Assembly (NCBI RefSeq): GCF_947387515.1
Contig: NZ_CANDOB010000002.1
Span: 620,001 to 684,000, forward strand
Source of the DNA: Alkalihalobacillus sp. CinArs1
GTDB lineage: Bacteria > Bacillota > Bacilli > Bacillales > Guptibacillaceae
DNA: 64,000 bases
Direction of reading: 5' to 3'
Position numbers and translations under genes: made by a program. A model generated the notes under the pieces. It was not told the origin of the DNA. It was given only the letters and a program-made list of their open reading frames with translations, and did no database searches. How positions within the stretch are numbered: the stretch's first letter is position 1; each line of letters starts with the position of its first letter. Positions 17,323 through 25,686 of this stretch are shown in pieces.

Positions 17323-17817
17323 TTGAATTTAGTGAAGTTTCAAAAGGATGATTTTGAAGACTATTATCGGCTTGTTTCCAATGAAAGCGTGATGGCTCAA
17401 ATCACCGAGCGTGCGATTCCGTTAGAAGAAGCGCGGTCGAATTATGAGAAGGTATTATTGAGTAACAAACGTAGTGATTTACTAGGCTCTTATAAGATCA
17501 TGAGTGAGGACCAATTCCTAGGTCTTGGTCACGTCACGTTGAAAGAAGCTTACGAAGCTGAAATCGGTTATATGCTGCTGCCGCCATTTTGGGGGAGAGG
17601 ATATGGAACTGAAGTGGCAAGAATGCTGATCGAGCTTGCTGAACAAACAGATGTGAAAAAGCTCATGGCGACGATTGATCCAAATAATATAGCTTCTAGA
17701 AAAATTTTGGTCAATCAGCAGTTTGTATCAGAAAAAGTTTGTGAAATAGACGGATTACCAGGTGAAATTCTGAGCAGACGTTTATCGGAATCTATTTTGG
17801 AAGAGATCGAACAATGA
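17323..17817 (+). CDS. GNAT N-acetyltransferase with doubtful start codon
   Basis: About 164 residues with the GNAT acetyl-CoA loop EIGYMLLPPFWGRGYGTEVARM and the following ATIDPNNIASRKILVNQQF region. The only canonical start is TTG 17323, but the ribosome site GAGGTG (17301-17306) lies 16 bases from it, too far for normal use. An in-frame TGA at 17305 blocks any earlier start. ATA at 17314, seven bases after the ribosome site, or ATC at 17311, are better placed, so initiation at a non-canonical codon is possible. It overlaps the next small gene by four bases. Confidence 0.82.
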   Translation: MNLVKFQKDDFEDYYRLVSNESVMAQITERAIPLEEARSNYEKVLLSNKRSDLLGSYKIMSEDQFLGLGHVTLKEAYEAEIGYMLLPPFWGRGYGTEVARMLIELAEQTDVKKLMATIDPNNIASRKILVNQQFVSEKVCEIDGLPGEILSRRLSESILEEIEQ

Positions 17818-18002
17818 AAAACAAAGAGAACGTATTGAATGGGGTAGGGGTCGTCTTTTTCTTTTTATTGTTTGTCGTGAGCATGTCTCTCTTAAATGAG
17901 ATGCCGCTCTTAACGATTACTGGTATCTTAGGATTAAGCGGTGTTTCGTATTTTGTTTATCGGTTTGTTTCAATACAGATTAAAAAAAGCGTAGTAAAAT
18001 GA
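17814..18002 (+). CDS. Small two-helix membrane protein
   Basis: 62 residues with two hydrophobic segments (about 10-30 and 33-50) and a basic C-terminus (IKKSVVK). It overlaps the acetyltransferase by four bases (ATGA), a sign of translational coupling. No family is recognised. The overlap and sensible composition support it as real. Confidence 0.65.
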   Translation: MKNKENVLNGVGVVFFFLLFVVSMSLLNEMPLLTITGILGLSGVSYFVYRFVSIQIKKSVVK

Positions 18003-18035
18003 AGCTGAGATCGTTATTAAGGTTAGGGTGGTAGG

Positions 18036-18458
18036 ATGTCTATAACGGGTATAAATCATCTTTTATTTTCGGTTTCTAACTTGGAACATTCTATTACGTT
18101 TTACAAGAACGTATTTAACGCTAAATTGTTAGTGAAAGGTAAAACAACAGCATATTTTGATCTAAATGGAATGTGGCTTGCTCTCAATGAAGAAAAGGAC
18201 ATTCCTCGAAATGAAATAACGCAATCCTATACACACATTGCCTTTTCGGTAGATGAAGGCGACTTCGAAGATATGGTTACTAAACTAGTCGATCTTGAAG
18301 TGACGATTTTACCTGGCCGTCCAAGAGCGAATGAAGATAAGAAATCGATTTATTTCACTGATCCAGATGGCCATAAATTTGAATTTCATTCAGGAACGAT
18401 GAAGGACAGGTTAGATTATTACAGAAAAGAAAAAACACATATGGAATTCTATGATTAA
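18036..18458 (+). CDS. fosB: Metallothiol transferase FosB (fosfomycin resistance)
   Basis: 140 residues that closely follow Bacillus FosB along the whole length ([56 protein letters not shown]). The metal ligands are His8, His67 and Glu116. FosB adds bacillithiol (or cysteine) to fosfomycin with a divalent metal and inactivates it. The start has GGTGGTAGG upstream. It is usual as a stand-alone chromosomal gene in Bacillaceae and is not evidence of transfer. Confidence 0.97.
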   Translation: MSITGINHLLFSVSNLEHSITFYKNVFNAKLLVKGKTTAYFDLNGMWLALNEEKDIPRNEITQSYTHIAFSVDEGDFEDMVTKLVDLEVTILPGRPRANEDKKSIYFTDPDGHKFEFHSGTMKDRLDYYRKEKTHMEFYD

Positions 18459-18478
18459 AGAAAGGTGACTTGTATTTG

Positions 18479-18835
18479 ATGACTAGCGCAGAAGCCAAAG
18501 AGATGTCCATTAAATCGCTGGAGTCCACTTACAATAAACTTTCAAATGCTTATAAAAGCATAAGCGAAAAAGGTTCAAATACGACGCTCGTCTTAAAGAG
18601 ACTTAACGCCGTAGAAATCGGTATAAAAAGTTTAAAAGACAATTGGAACAGTGAGGGGTTCTTTTATGACGAAGAACCAATAAGGAATTCTAAAGAAGTT
18701 CTAGAAGGCATTATTCCATCTATTGAAAAACAGATTGAACGAGCAAAAAAAGGTAGTGCGCAAAAAACAATAAATGAGCGCCGTTTAACTGCGCTAAAAC
18801 TAGCAATCGAATCATTGGAGCAACGTCTAAACTAA
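18479..18835 (+). CDS. Hypothetical alpha-helical protein
   Basis: About 118 residues, predicted almost wholly helical, with two similar segments: an N-terminal KSLESTYNKLSNAYKSISEK...LKRLNAVEIGIKSL and a C-terminal IEKQIERAKKGS...ERRLTALKLAIESLEQRL. The shared pattern RLxAxxxxIxSL suggests internal duplication. ATG 18479 is preferred, with AAAGGTGA ten bases upstream. Function unknown. It follows fosB by about 20 bases and could be co-transcribed. Confidence 0.7.
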   Translation: MTSAEAKEMSIKSLESTYNKLSNAYKSISEKGSNTTLVLKRLNAVEIGIKSLKDNWNSEGFFYDEEPIRNSKEVLEGIIPSIEKQIERAKKGSAQKTINERRLTALKLAIESLEQRLN

Positions 18836-18875
18836 ACCGTCCCTTAACCGTTTTAGAAAAAAGAGCTAAAAACCT

Positions 18876-18924
18876 ATAAAAAAATAACGATCAGAGGCAT
18901 TTGGCCCGCTGACCGTTATTTTTG
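18876..18924. terminator. Bidirectional terminator
   Basis: AATAACGATCAG and CTGACCGTTATT form a stem with one A-C mismatch, with A-run before and T-run after. It lies between convergent genes. Confidence 0.8.
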
Positions 18925-18947
18925 CGATTTTACGGTATATGTTTCAT

Positions 18948-20756
18948 TTACTCAAGCGCATTATTCTCGATGATAGCATCTGATAAGCGCAGTTGCTCCG
19001 CTGACTTCTCAATTTGTTCCTCACACTTACTATGGGAAACTGCCTTTTCCGAAGAGACAGAGTAACATGTTCCCTCTCCAGACGCTTCCGTTAAATTTGC
19101 TTTGTAATAAAGGTCTTGATAGCGGAACGATCCATCTCTGAAAACGGTCATGTTTTCTTTGTCATCGAGAAGTGAATTTCCAAGCATGAATGTTGGTTCG
19201 ATGTCTAATACATCCAGAATGGTAGGTGCAATATCGATCTGTCCTCCGTTTCCTTCCATCACTTTTCCACCGTCTGCATTTGGCAGCTTGATGAATAATG
19301 GAACTTGTCGGTCGAGTTCGAACGCATCGACATCGTTCTCAACGTTTGCTTCTTCTGCCATTTCATCGCCTGGCATCGTTAGCCCGCTGTCGTGATCTCC
19401 ATAAAAGATGACGAGTGCATCGTTCCACATATTCTTCTGCTTCAGCTCCTCGATCATCACCCCAACTGCTTTATCAACAAAATGAACCGTCTGATAATAC
19501 TTCTTCAGCTGCTCGTCTTTATAGCCTTCAAGGTTAAGTTCTCGCTTCTCTTTTGGAATATCGTAAGGCGTATGACTCGAAAGAGCGACCATGAAAGCGA
19601 AAAAAGGCTTTTTCAACTTTTCCATCTTATCGATCGATGAGGTGAAGAAGGTCTGGTCGTTCAACGCCATCCCCACTTTATCACCGTCTGGATAATCTTT
19701 CTCACTGTAAAAGTGATCAAATCCAACGTTCTCATACACATCATCCCTGTTCCAAAATCCTTCCTTAAAGGCATGCATCGCTGCCGTTTCATAGCCGTAG
19801 TTCTTAAGAAGGTCAGGGAGCGCTTTGTATTCGTTCGTTGGAAAGCGCGTGTAAACGGACCCTGATTTCAGCGGGTAAAGTGATGTTATTGTCGTGAACT
19901 CAGAATCCGATGTTCGCCCTTCATGGGTTTGGTGATAGAAAGATGGAAAGTACATTGATTCTTTTTTCAACTCGTTTAGATTCGGTGTTAACACTTGGTC
20001 GTTCACGAATTGGTCGATGACAGAATCCTGAAACGATTCGAGCTGCACAAGGATGATGTTTGGCTTATCAGTTACCTTCTTAGGGTCTGTCTCTTTGTTG
20101 AGAGACTTTTTAATATCTGATTTCACTTCGCTCGAAACGTTCGGTTCGTCGTCGATTTGCCGCTTTACTTCAGTAACAACATCCAGTCCATGATAGCCCC
20201 AGAACCCAAGCTGGTAATACTCGCGCATGTTCGAAATCGATTCATCCATCAGCCATTTTTCTTTATTAACGAAACTCATAACGAGCGGTGTCGCAAAAAT
20301 AACGATTGCCGCGGATAACGAAAGGCCAGCGATCAAGCGCTTTTTCTTTTTTGGTAGTGGATTATCTTTATGACGTAATAGAAAAATTACGACTCCAAAG
20401 ATGATGAGATCAGTGAAGATGAGAAAATCCTTCACCATGATGAGCTCCATAAATGCACCACCAACGTCACTCATCTGAAGCATCTGTGAGATCAACGCGA
20501 CCGACAACAGGTCGTCGAAGTAGCGGTAGTACCAGAGGTCAGAGAGAATGAGCGTACTATGTAAAAAGAGAAGGATGAAGAGAATCCATCGTCTTTTTTT
20601 GGGTTTTAACAACAGTGTCCAGAACGAGATCATCACCATGCCTGCTACATTCACAAGGAGGAAATCAAACTGAAACGCTGTGTTTGTATATAAACTAAAT
20701 AGAAACAATTTTAAAAGTGATAGTATGAGATAAATCCAATAATCGAGCGTTTCCAT
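18948..20756 (-). CDS. LtaS-family lipoteichoic acid synthase-like protein
   Basis: 602 residues: five N-terminal membrane helices (about 1-165), a linker, and an extracellular sulfatase-like domain (about 230-560). Catalytic features are present: Glu240 (VQLESFQ), nucleophile Thr282 (EGRTSDSEF), His395 (SSHTPY) and Asp454-His455 (YGDHDSG). Family enzymes polymerise or prime glycerol phosphate chains from phosphatidylglycerol on the outer membrane face. It is somewhat shorter than the main LtaS and lacks the usual TGQGKTSD wording, so it may be a YvgJ/YqgS-like paralogue. It stands alone. Confidence 0.9.
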   Translation of the reverse strand: METLDYWIYLILSLLKLFLFSLYTNTAFQFDFLLVNVAGMVMISFWTLLLKPKKRRWILFILLFLHSTLILSDLWYYRYFDDLLSVALISQMLQMSDVGGAFMELIMVKDFLIFTDLIIFGVVIFLLRHKDNPLPKKKKRLIAGLSLSAAIVIFATPLVMSFVNKEKWLMDESISNMREYYQLGFWGYHGLDVVTEVKRQIDDEPNVSSEVKSDIKKSLNKETDPKKVTDKPNIILVQLESFQDSVIDQFVNDQVLTPNLNELKKESMYFPSFYHQTHEGRTSDSEFTTITSLYPLKSGSVYTRFPTNEYKALPDLLKNYGYETAAMHAFKEGFWNRDDVYENVGFDHFYSEKDYPDGDKVGMALNDQTFFTSSIDKMEKLKKPFFAFMVALSSHTPYDIPKEKRELNLEGYKDEQLKKYYQTVHFVDKAVGVMIEELKQKNMWNDALVIFYGDHDSGLTMPGDEMAEEANVENDVDAFELDRQVPLFIKLPNADGGKVMEGNGGQIDIAPTILDVLDIEPTFMLGNSLLDDKENMTVFRDGSFRYQDLYYKANLTEASGEGTCYSVSSEKAVSHSKCEEQIEKSAEQLRLSDAIIENNALE

Positions 20757-20943
20757 TTAAACACCTCCTATAATTAGTCCTTGTACTAAGTTATCTCCTA
20801 AATTTCCTTTTTTAGTTAACTAGGAAACATTCGGATGTGCTTACAGAAAAGCATACGAGATTGTAGAAGGAGTATGGGTGAAGATGAGAAATAGTAGTAG
20901 TGAGACTTGAAGAGATGCACGATCTAAAAAGGAGTGTGTTCAA

Positions 20944-21525
20944 ATGGATGGTAGAAGTCGAAAAGTAGATGGTTTTCTTAAGAAAGCGAAGCAGTGGAAA
21001 GAAGAATTTGAAACGTTGCGAGAGATCATTTTAGACTGCGACTTAACAGAAGACATGAAATGGATGCACCCTTGCTACATGTATGATGATAAGAACATTG
21101 TGCTGATCCACGGATTCAATGAGTACTGCGCGATCCTTTTTCACAAAGGTGCGTTACTTAAGGATCCTCATGGCATCCTCATTCAGCAGACGGAAAATGT
21201 GCAGGCTGCACGTCAGGTTCGGTTTACGAACGTGAACGAAATTGTAGAATTAGCGCCGATACTGAAAGACTATATTAAGGAAGCGATCGAGGTGGAGAAA
21301 GCAGGGTTGAAGGTTGAAATGAACAAAGATATTCAAATTCCTGAAGAGCTTCAGCAAAAATTTAATGAGAGTCCACAATTGAAAAAAGCGTTCGAAGAAC
21401 TGACGCCAGGACGTCAGCGCGCGTATGGCTTTTACTTTTCAAAAGCGAAACAATCGAAGACAAGGGTTTCTCGCATTGAGAAATATGTGCCACATATTCT
21501 TGAAGGAAAAGGATTGAATGATTGA
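20944..21525 (+). CDS. ydeI: YdeI/OmpD-associated, DUF1801-family protein
   Basis: About 193 residues. The N-terminal part has the DUF1801 pattern (EDMKWMHPCYMYDDKNIVLI, YCAILFHKGALLKDP). The C-terminal part has the YdeI/OmpD-associated region (ELTPGRQRAYGFYFSKAKQS, SRIEKYVPHILEGKG). Bacillus YdeI has this architecture. Function is poorly known; a role in iron handling or stress is suggested only by related DUF1801 proteins. The start follows AAAAAGGAGTG. The final codons form part of the terminator stem. Confidence 0.88.
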   Translation: MDGRSRKVDGFLKKAKQWKEEFETLREIILDCDLTEDMKWMHPCYMYDDKNIVLIHGFNEYCAILFHKGALLKDPHGILIQQTENVQAARQVRFTNVNEIVELAPILKDYIKEAIEVEKAGLKVEMNKDIQIPEELQQKFNESPQLKKAFEELTPGRQRAYGFYFSKAKQSKTRVSRIEKYVPHILEGKGLND

Positions 21526-21546
21526 TTCATTCATTTCCTTTTTTCT
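21508..21546 (+). terminator. Terminator overlapping the end of ydeI
   Basis: GGAAAAGGATTGAATGA and TCATTCATTTCCTTTTTT form a stem with minor bulges, then a T-run. Confidence 0.75.
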
Positions 21547-21645
21547 GGGTAATTCGGTAAAATCTGAAACTTTTCTTGTTCTAGTCCGTAGAAAAGGTAA
21601 GGCAATTACATAGATTGCAAACCAAGAGAGGATGATGAACGGGAT

Positions 21646-23208
21646 ATGATGGAATTTATCGGACTGATTATTTCAGCGGTCATTTTGTTTTTCTTATTGA
21701 TCGCAGCCGGAATCGGCTTTTTTATTTTCAAAAAGCGGTATAAGACGGCAAGCTCCAATCAAGCGCTGATTATCACGGGGCCAAAACTTGGAGATGCAGA
21801 AAAAGACAATCGCATTTTCGTCGATGACAACGGCAGAAGCATGAAGATCGTGCGAGGTGGCGGTATTCGCCTCAAGATGTTCCAAACGAGTACGCCGATC
21901 GACCTTACGTCGTTCCAGCTCGAGATCGCTTCACCAAAAGCATACACGTCTGAAGGGGTACCGATTAAAGCGACGAGTGTTGCGGAGATCAGTATCGGAA
22001 GCAAGCTCGAGATCGTTGCGAACTATGCAGAGAAATTTCTCGGTAAGGAACAGAAGGAAAAAGAACGTGAGCTGAAGGAAGTTCTAGAAGGTCACCTTCG
22101 TGCGATCATTTCTTCCCTTACCGTCGATGAAATCTACAAAGATTTTAATTCAGTAAACAAAAAGGTTAAAAATATCGCAGAAGAAGATTTGAAGAACCTA
22201 GGTTTTGAGATCACATCGTTCGCGCTTAAAGAGTTAAAAGATGATGACGAAGAGAACGGCTATCTTGAAGCGCTAGGACGTCCAAGAATCGCAGAAGCAC
22301 GTAAAGATGCGGACATTGCTGAAGCGAACGCGAGACGTGAAACGCGTATGCATAAAGCAAAAACAGACCAAGAAGCAGAAGAAGATGAGATCAGACGTCA
22401 GATCGACATCGCGCAATCTCAAAAAGATAAAGATGTGAAAGAAGCGGAATATAAAGCAGAGGTTGAACGTGGACGTGCGCGTTCTGAGCAGTCTTACAAC
22501 CTCGAGCAAGCTACGCTTAACCAGAAGGTAAAAGAAGAAGAGATGCAGGTTCAATACATCGAGCGTAAGCGTCAGGTTGAACTAGAGCTTGAGGAACAGA
22601 AGCGTAGACGAGCACAAGCTGATGCGGACGCATACGATATCCGTGCGAGAGCAGAGGCGGAAGCTGAGAAAGATCGGATCGATGGTGAGACAAAAGCAGA
22701 AATCGAGAAGCAAAAAGGGCTTGCAGAAGCTGAGGTTATTCGCGAACGTGGTAAAGCCGAAGCGGAAGCAAAAGAACTGATGGCTCAGGCGATGGAGAAA
22801 TACGGAGAAGCAGCAATCATCGAAATGGTCGTCGAAATGCTGCCGAAGTATGCGCATGAAATTTCTCAGCCGCTTTCTCAAATTTCAGACATGAAAGTGA
22901 TCGATATGGGCGGAGGAAGTAGCAATGGCTCTGCGAAGATCACAGATAACGTAACGAAAACGATGACGGGACTTCAAGCGAGTCTTAAAGAGTCGACAGG
23001 TATGGACTTAAAAGCAATGCTTGAAAGCTTTGTATCGAGAGGAAACTATAATAGTTTCTCTTCAGAGGAGAAGAAGTCTGAAGCTGAAGAAACGGAAGAA
23101 GCTAGAGACGCTGAAGATGCTGAAGCGCACGAACGTGAGCAAAAGCAGTATGAAAGTGAAGTCGCTTCTGCGTATGAAGAAGAATTAGAGAAAGAACAGA
23201 AAGAGTAA
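21646..23208 (+). CDS. floT: Flotillin-like membrane scaffold protein FloT
   Basis: 520 residues. An N-terminal membrane-inserted hairpin (about 4-30) is followed by an SPFH/band-7 domain (about 30-200) and a long flotillin coiled coil rich in Glu-Ala repeats (about 205-400). The acidic tail after 480 extends beyond the usual Bacillus protein. It organises functional membrane microdomains. B. subtilis floT (yuaG) lies next to an NfeD-type gene (yuaF); none is adjacent here. Start ATG 21646 or 21649, with AGAGAGGATGATG upstream. Confidence 0.95.
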   Translation: MMEFIGLIISAVILFFLLIAAGIGFFIFKKRYKTASSNQALIITGPKLGDAEKDNRIFVDDNGRSMKIVRGGGIRLKMFQTSTPIDLTSFQLEIASPKAYTSEGVPIKATSVAEISIGSKLEIVANYAEKFLGKEQKEKERELKEVLEGHLRAIISSLTVDEIYKDFNSVNKKVKNIAEEDLKNLGFEITSFALKELKDDDEENGYLEALGRPRIAEARKDADIAEANARRETRMHKAKTDQEAEEDEIRRQIDIAQSQKDKDVKEAEYKAEVERGRARSEQSYNLEQATLNQKVKEEEMQVQYIERKRQVELELEEQKRRRAQADADAYDIRARAEAEAEKDRIDGETKAEIEKQKGLAEAEVIRERGKAEAEAKELMAQAMEKYGEAAIIEMVVEMLPKYAHEISQPLSQISDMKVIDMGGGSSNGSAKITDNVTKTMTGLQASLKESTGMDLKAMLESFVSRGNYNSFSSEEKKSEAEETEEARDAEDAEAHEREQKQYESEVASAYEEELEKEQKE

Positions 23209-23211
23209 CAG

Positions 23212-23245
23212 TAAGCGCGTCGAATTCGTTCGGCGCTCTTTCTTT
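23212..23245 (+). terminator. Terminator after floT
   Basis: AGCGC followed by CGAA pairs with TTCGGCGCT, then a CTTTCTTT tail. Confidence 0.65.
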
Positions 23246-23295
23246 ATACATGCGACCAACATTAAGATAATCGTTACGATCGATAAGGAGAGTGT

Positions 23296-23448
23296 ATATC
23301 TATCAAAAGTCTCTTAAGTAGCGGATTATTCATTATCACTTTTATTGTGGTGACGACCTTAGAATCTTTAACGCCTTTATACAACATGTTGCTTTGTTGT
23401 GTGTTACTGTATGTGATCTATCAAAGTGATGAGAAGTTATCTCCATGA
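23296..23448 (+). CDS. Small membrane protein with apparent AUA start
   Basis: A 50-codon open frame encodes a hydrophobic peptide with a membrane helix (GLFIITFIVVTTLE) and a second hydrophobic stretch (MLLCCVLLYVIY), ending in a charged tail (QSDEKLSP). The ribosome site AAGGAG (23285-23290) lies five bases before ATA 23296. An in-frame TAA at 23284 means no ATG, GTG or TTG can precede the frame except internal GTG codons inside the first helix. Start at AUA, or AUC at 23302, is therefore inferred. It could also be a decayed gene whose start codon mutated. Function unknown. Confidence 0.5.
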   Translation: MSIKSLLSSGLFIITFIVVTTLESLTPLYNMLLCCVLLYVIYQSDEKLSP

Positions 23449-23543
23449 AAAGTAAATGTCATAGCTAATGCTATGTAAGTTGATCGTCTTTCGATAACAG
23501 TATTGCGGCATATGGAATAGTTTGGAATAATTAGGAGTAGAGT

Positions 23544-23774
23544 ATGTTTTACGCCTTAGGAGGAACGTTGAGCAGAATGAACACAGACGAAAAGATTCTA
23601 GAAGAATTGAAAGAAATAAACCATCGATTAGGGAAGATGGAAGAGGCAAGTGAAGAACAACCATCAAACCTTGTTTTTAGTATGATAAAGTCGCTGTTGA
23701 CCGGTCTATTGTTCGGTGGTGTGATTGCTGTAGGATTTGGATTGGTTCAAATCATCGCAAGTTGGATCATGTAA
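23544..23774 (+). CDS. Small single-pass membrane protein (DUF5665-like)
   Basis: Up to 76 residues: a short coiled-coil start (DEKILEELKEINHRLGKMEE), then a C-terminal membrane region with glycines (SLLTGLLFGGVIAVGFGLVQII). This resembles the small DUF5665 group. Three starts are possible: ATG 23544 with AGGAG six bases upstream; TTG 23568 with AGGAGG five bases upstream; and ATG 23577. The shorter forms agree better with the coiled-coil start. Function unknown. Confidence 0.68.
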   Translation: MFYALGGTLSRMNTDEKILEELKEINHRLGKMEEASEEQPSNLVFSMIKSLLTGLLFGGVIAVGFGLVQIIASWIM

Positions 23775-23800
23775 CGTTTTTTAAAAGGGGAAATTCATAA

Positions 23801-24262
23801 ATGAATTACGAATTTATCGTGATGACACAAAATCAAGCTGAGGAAATCGCGCGCAACTGGCACTATGATGGGCAGTACGCCTTTTATGATATGGAAGCAG
23901 ATGAAGAGGATCTTGCTGAATTCCTTGATCCAAATGCGCGGGGAGAATCGATGTACGCTGTGACGAATAACGATGAACTGATCGGGTTCTTTAGTGCGAA
24001 CGAGATTGCTGACACGATCGACATCGGATTAGGGATGAGGCCAGACCTTACTGGAAGAGGACATGGAAAAGCGTTTTTGGAGGCTGGCATTTCTTACGTA
24101 AAATCTACATATGAACCAAAATACATCACGCTTGCTGTAGCGACCTTTAATCAGCGAGCGATTTCGTTGTATCGAAAGCTAGGCTTTCAAGATGTAGAAA
24201 CGTACATGCAGGATACGAATGGGAGTACATATGAATTTTTGAAGATGCGTTATGAGTGCTGA
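23801..24262 (+). CDS. GNAT N-acetyltransferase
   Basis: About 153 residues with the acetyl-CoA loop LGMRPDLTGRGHGKAFLEAG and the late NQRAISLYRKLGFQDVETY motif typical of GNAT enzymes that act on small amines or amino acids. The start follows AAAGGGGAAATTC. The neighbours are small membrane proteins, so no operon role is suggested. Confidence 0.88.
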   Translation: MNYEFIVMTQNQAEEIARNWHYDGQYAFYDMEADEEDLAEFLDPNARGESMYAVTNNDELIGFFSANEIADTIDIGLGMRPDLTGRGHGKAFLEAGISYVKSTYEPKYITLAVATFNQRAISLYRKLGFQDVETYMQDTNGSTYEFLKMRYEC

Positions 24263-24364
24263 GGCTAACGGTGGAAACACTTTACAGTATTAGAGCAGCC
24301 CAGCGGATAGTTCAGTGTACGACAACGGTTTTGGAACTCAAGATTGAAAGGAGACTGTTTTTGT

Positions 24365-24571
24365 ATGACGATAAGTAAGAACCGTAACTATACAATTTTC
24401 TTCCTCATGCTCGCACCTGCCTTCATCGCAGGTGGTATGGCATTAAGTGACATTGTTCCTTTCTCATCTGTGATCGGTTGGCTATTGGCACTCGCGAGTC
24501 AGGTCACTGCGATCGTCTTCGCAGTTAGACGAAATCGAATCCATCGCACTAATCAGAACTTGCCTTGTTAG
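24365..24571 (+). CDS. Small two-helix membrane protein
   Basis: About 68 residues: two hydrophobic helices (TIFFLMLAPAFIAGGMAL and IGWLLALASQVTAIVFAV) with a basic tail (RRNRIHRTNQ). ATG 24365 is taken, with AAAGGAGA ten bases upstream. The last codons form part of the terminator. Family not recognised. Confidence 0.62.
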   Translation: MTISKNRNYTIFFLMLAPAFIAGGMALSDIVPFSSVIGWLLALASQVTAIVFAVRRNRIHRTNQNLPC

Positions 24572-24585
24572 GGAAGTTCTTTTTA
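24556..24585 (+). terminator. Terminator overlapping the end of the small membrane gene
   Basis: GAACTT-CC and GG-AAGTTC form a stem around CTTGTTA, followed by TTTTTA. Confidence 0.7.
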
Positions 24586-24667
24586 TTTGCATCAATATAG
24601 TCGTAAAGCCCTTAACCTTTCGCATAGGCTGATAGTAATAGCGTATCGATGAAGGGTGGGAATTTTA

Positions 24668-25156
24668 TTGAAAAGTGGACTACCTTTATTAACTTGCGGA
24701 AAAACGTTCGCTCCGGATTTGCCAGAACAGCTTGATCGAAGTGAGCCTCCGATCACCATTGCCGAGGTTTTCGTCGATTCGAAATCGATACAAACCCCTT
24801 GTGTGCTAACAAAGTATTCAGAGTTTATCCAGTTTACGCTATTCGGATTGAATCCGAAGCTGCGTATTTGTTACCGACTGATTAGAGTAGGGGTTAGAGA
24901 CGCACAAATTTTACAAGAATGGGAGTTTCTATACGATGCTACCGATCGAGTGGGGTTCGGAAATATAAATGCGATACAACCGACGGTTCTCAATAACTGT
25001 GATTGCTTGAAGAAGGGAAGAAGGAAGCTCGTATATCACATTCAAATCATTGAGATTGAGACGAATGGCGTTCGGAGCTATCGTCTTCAAAATCAAAGCT
25101 TTACTGCGACTGCCATCACAGGTGAGTCTCAGCATGAAAGGAAGGGAGCTCGATGA
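24668..25156 (+). CDS. DUF4489-like protein, copy 1
   Basis: About 162 residues. The pattern resembles DUF4489: a short Cys motif at the start (LLTCGKTF), a Pro-rich lead (EPPITIAEVFVDSKSIQTPCV), beta-strand-rich middle, and a conserved NNCDC near residue 115. Start TTG 24668 is chosen because GAAGGGTGG lies about seven bases upstream; the GTG at 24656 lies inside that site. It overlaps copy 2 by four bases. The members are known only as Firmicutes proteins of unknown role; a spore or surface function is speculative. Confidence 0.75.
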   Translation: MKSGLPLLTCGKTFAPDLPEQLDRSEPPITIAEVFVDSKSIQTPCVLTKYSEFIQFTLFGLNPKLRICYRLIRVGVRDAQILQEWEFLYDATDRVGFGNINAIQPTVLNNCDCLKKGRRKLVYHIQIIEIETNGVRSYRLQNQSFTATAITGESQHERKGAR

Positions 25157-25686
25157 GAAAAAAGCGTCCTTCAGTTGTTAAGTCGTATAAGCCTGTCCCA
25201 AACGTGAAGTCCGAAGAGCAACGATACGTAAACCCTTTTATTGCTTGCGGGAAAGTATTTAATCCAGTGTTACCTTTTGAACTTTCTCAAGATGATCGAC
25301 CTGTACCATTAACGCGTGTATCGATCACTGTGAAGAGTTCGCTACCTACAAATGTTCTTATTAATTTCTCTTGTTTTATCACATCAGCTCTAAGAGAAGC
25401 TGGGGCATTCAACAACCTTGTGTTTCGTCTGGTCCGTGAATGTTCCTCAATGAAAGTACCGTTAAGAGAGTATTCGTTTCAAAGGCAGCTGCCATCTCCT
25501 ACTGATATAAAGGAGCCGCTCGTCTACAATTTTTGTGATGAGAATCCGCCGATGAGGACGTGTACGTATACACTTTTTCTTGTAAAAGCAAATGTATCGA
25601 AATCATCCTTTTACGATATTACGAACAAGAGCATGACGGGACTCGTTTTTCCTGCCCCGATTAAAAGGGAGGATGAAAGGATATGA
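25153..25686 (+). CDS. DUF4489-like protein, divergent copy 2
   Basis: About 177 residues. It keeps the layout of its neighbours: FIACGKVFNPVLPFELS, then a PVPLTRVSITVKSS strand and a CTYTLFLVKANV segment. It carries an extra basic N-terminal 30 residues (MRKKRPSVVKSYKPV). The middle motif is FCDENPPMRTC instead of NNCDC. Start and stop overlap copies 1 and 3 by four bases each (ATGA), so the three are one operon. It is the most diverged of the set. Function unknown. Confidence 0.72.
   Translation: MRKKRPSVVKSYKPVPNVKSEEQRYVNPFIACGKVFNPVLPFELSQDDRPVPLTRVSITVKSSLPTNVLINFSCFITSALREAGAFNNLVFRLVRECSSMKVPLREYSFQRQLPSPTDIKEPLVYNFCDENPPMRTCTYTLFLVKANVSKSSFYDITNKSMTGLVFPAPIKREDERI

Noticed and set aside
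18036-18458. fosB as a sign of a transferred resistance island
   Set aside because: FosB is a common core gene in bacilli; no integrase, transposase or flanking repeat was seen.
21694-22881. Several long minus-strand frames inside floT
   Set aside because: They are antisense shadows of the Glu/Ala/Lys-rich coiled coil and have no ribosome sites.
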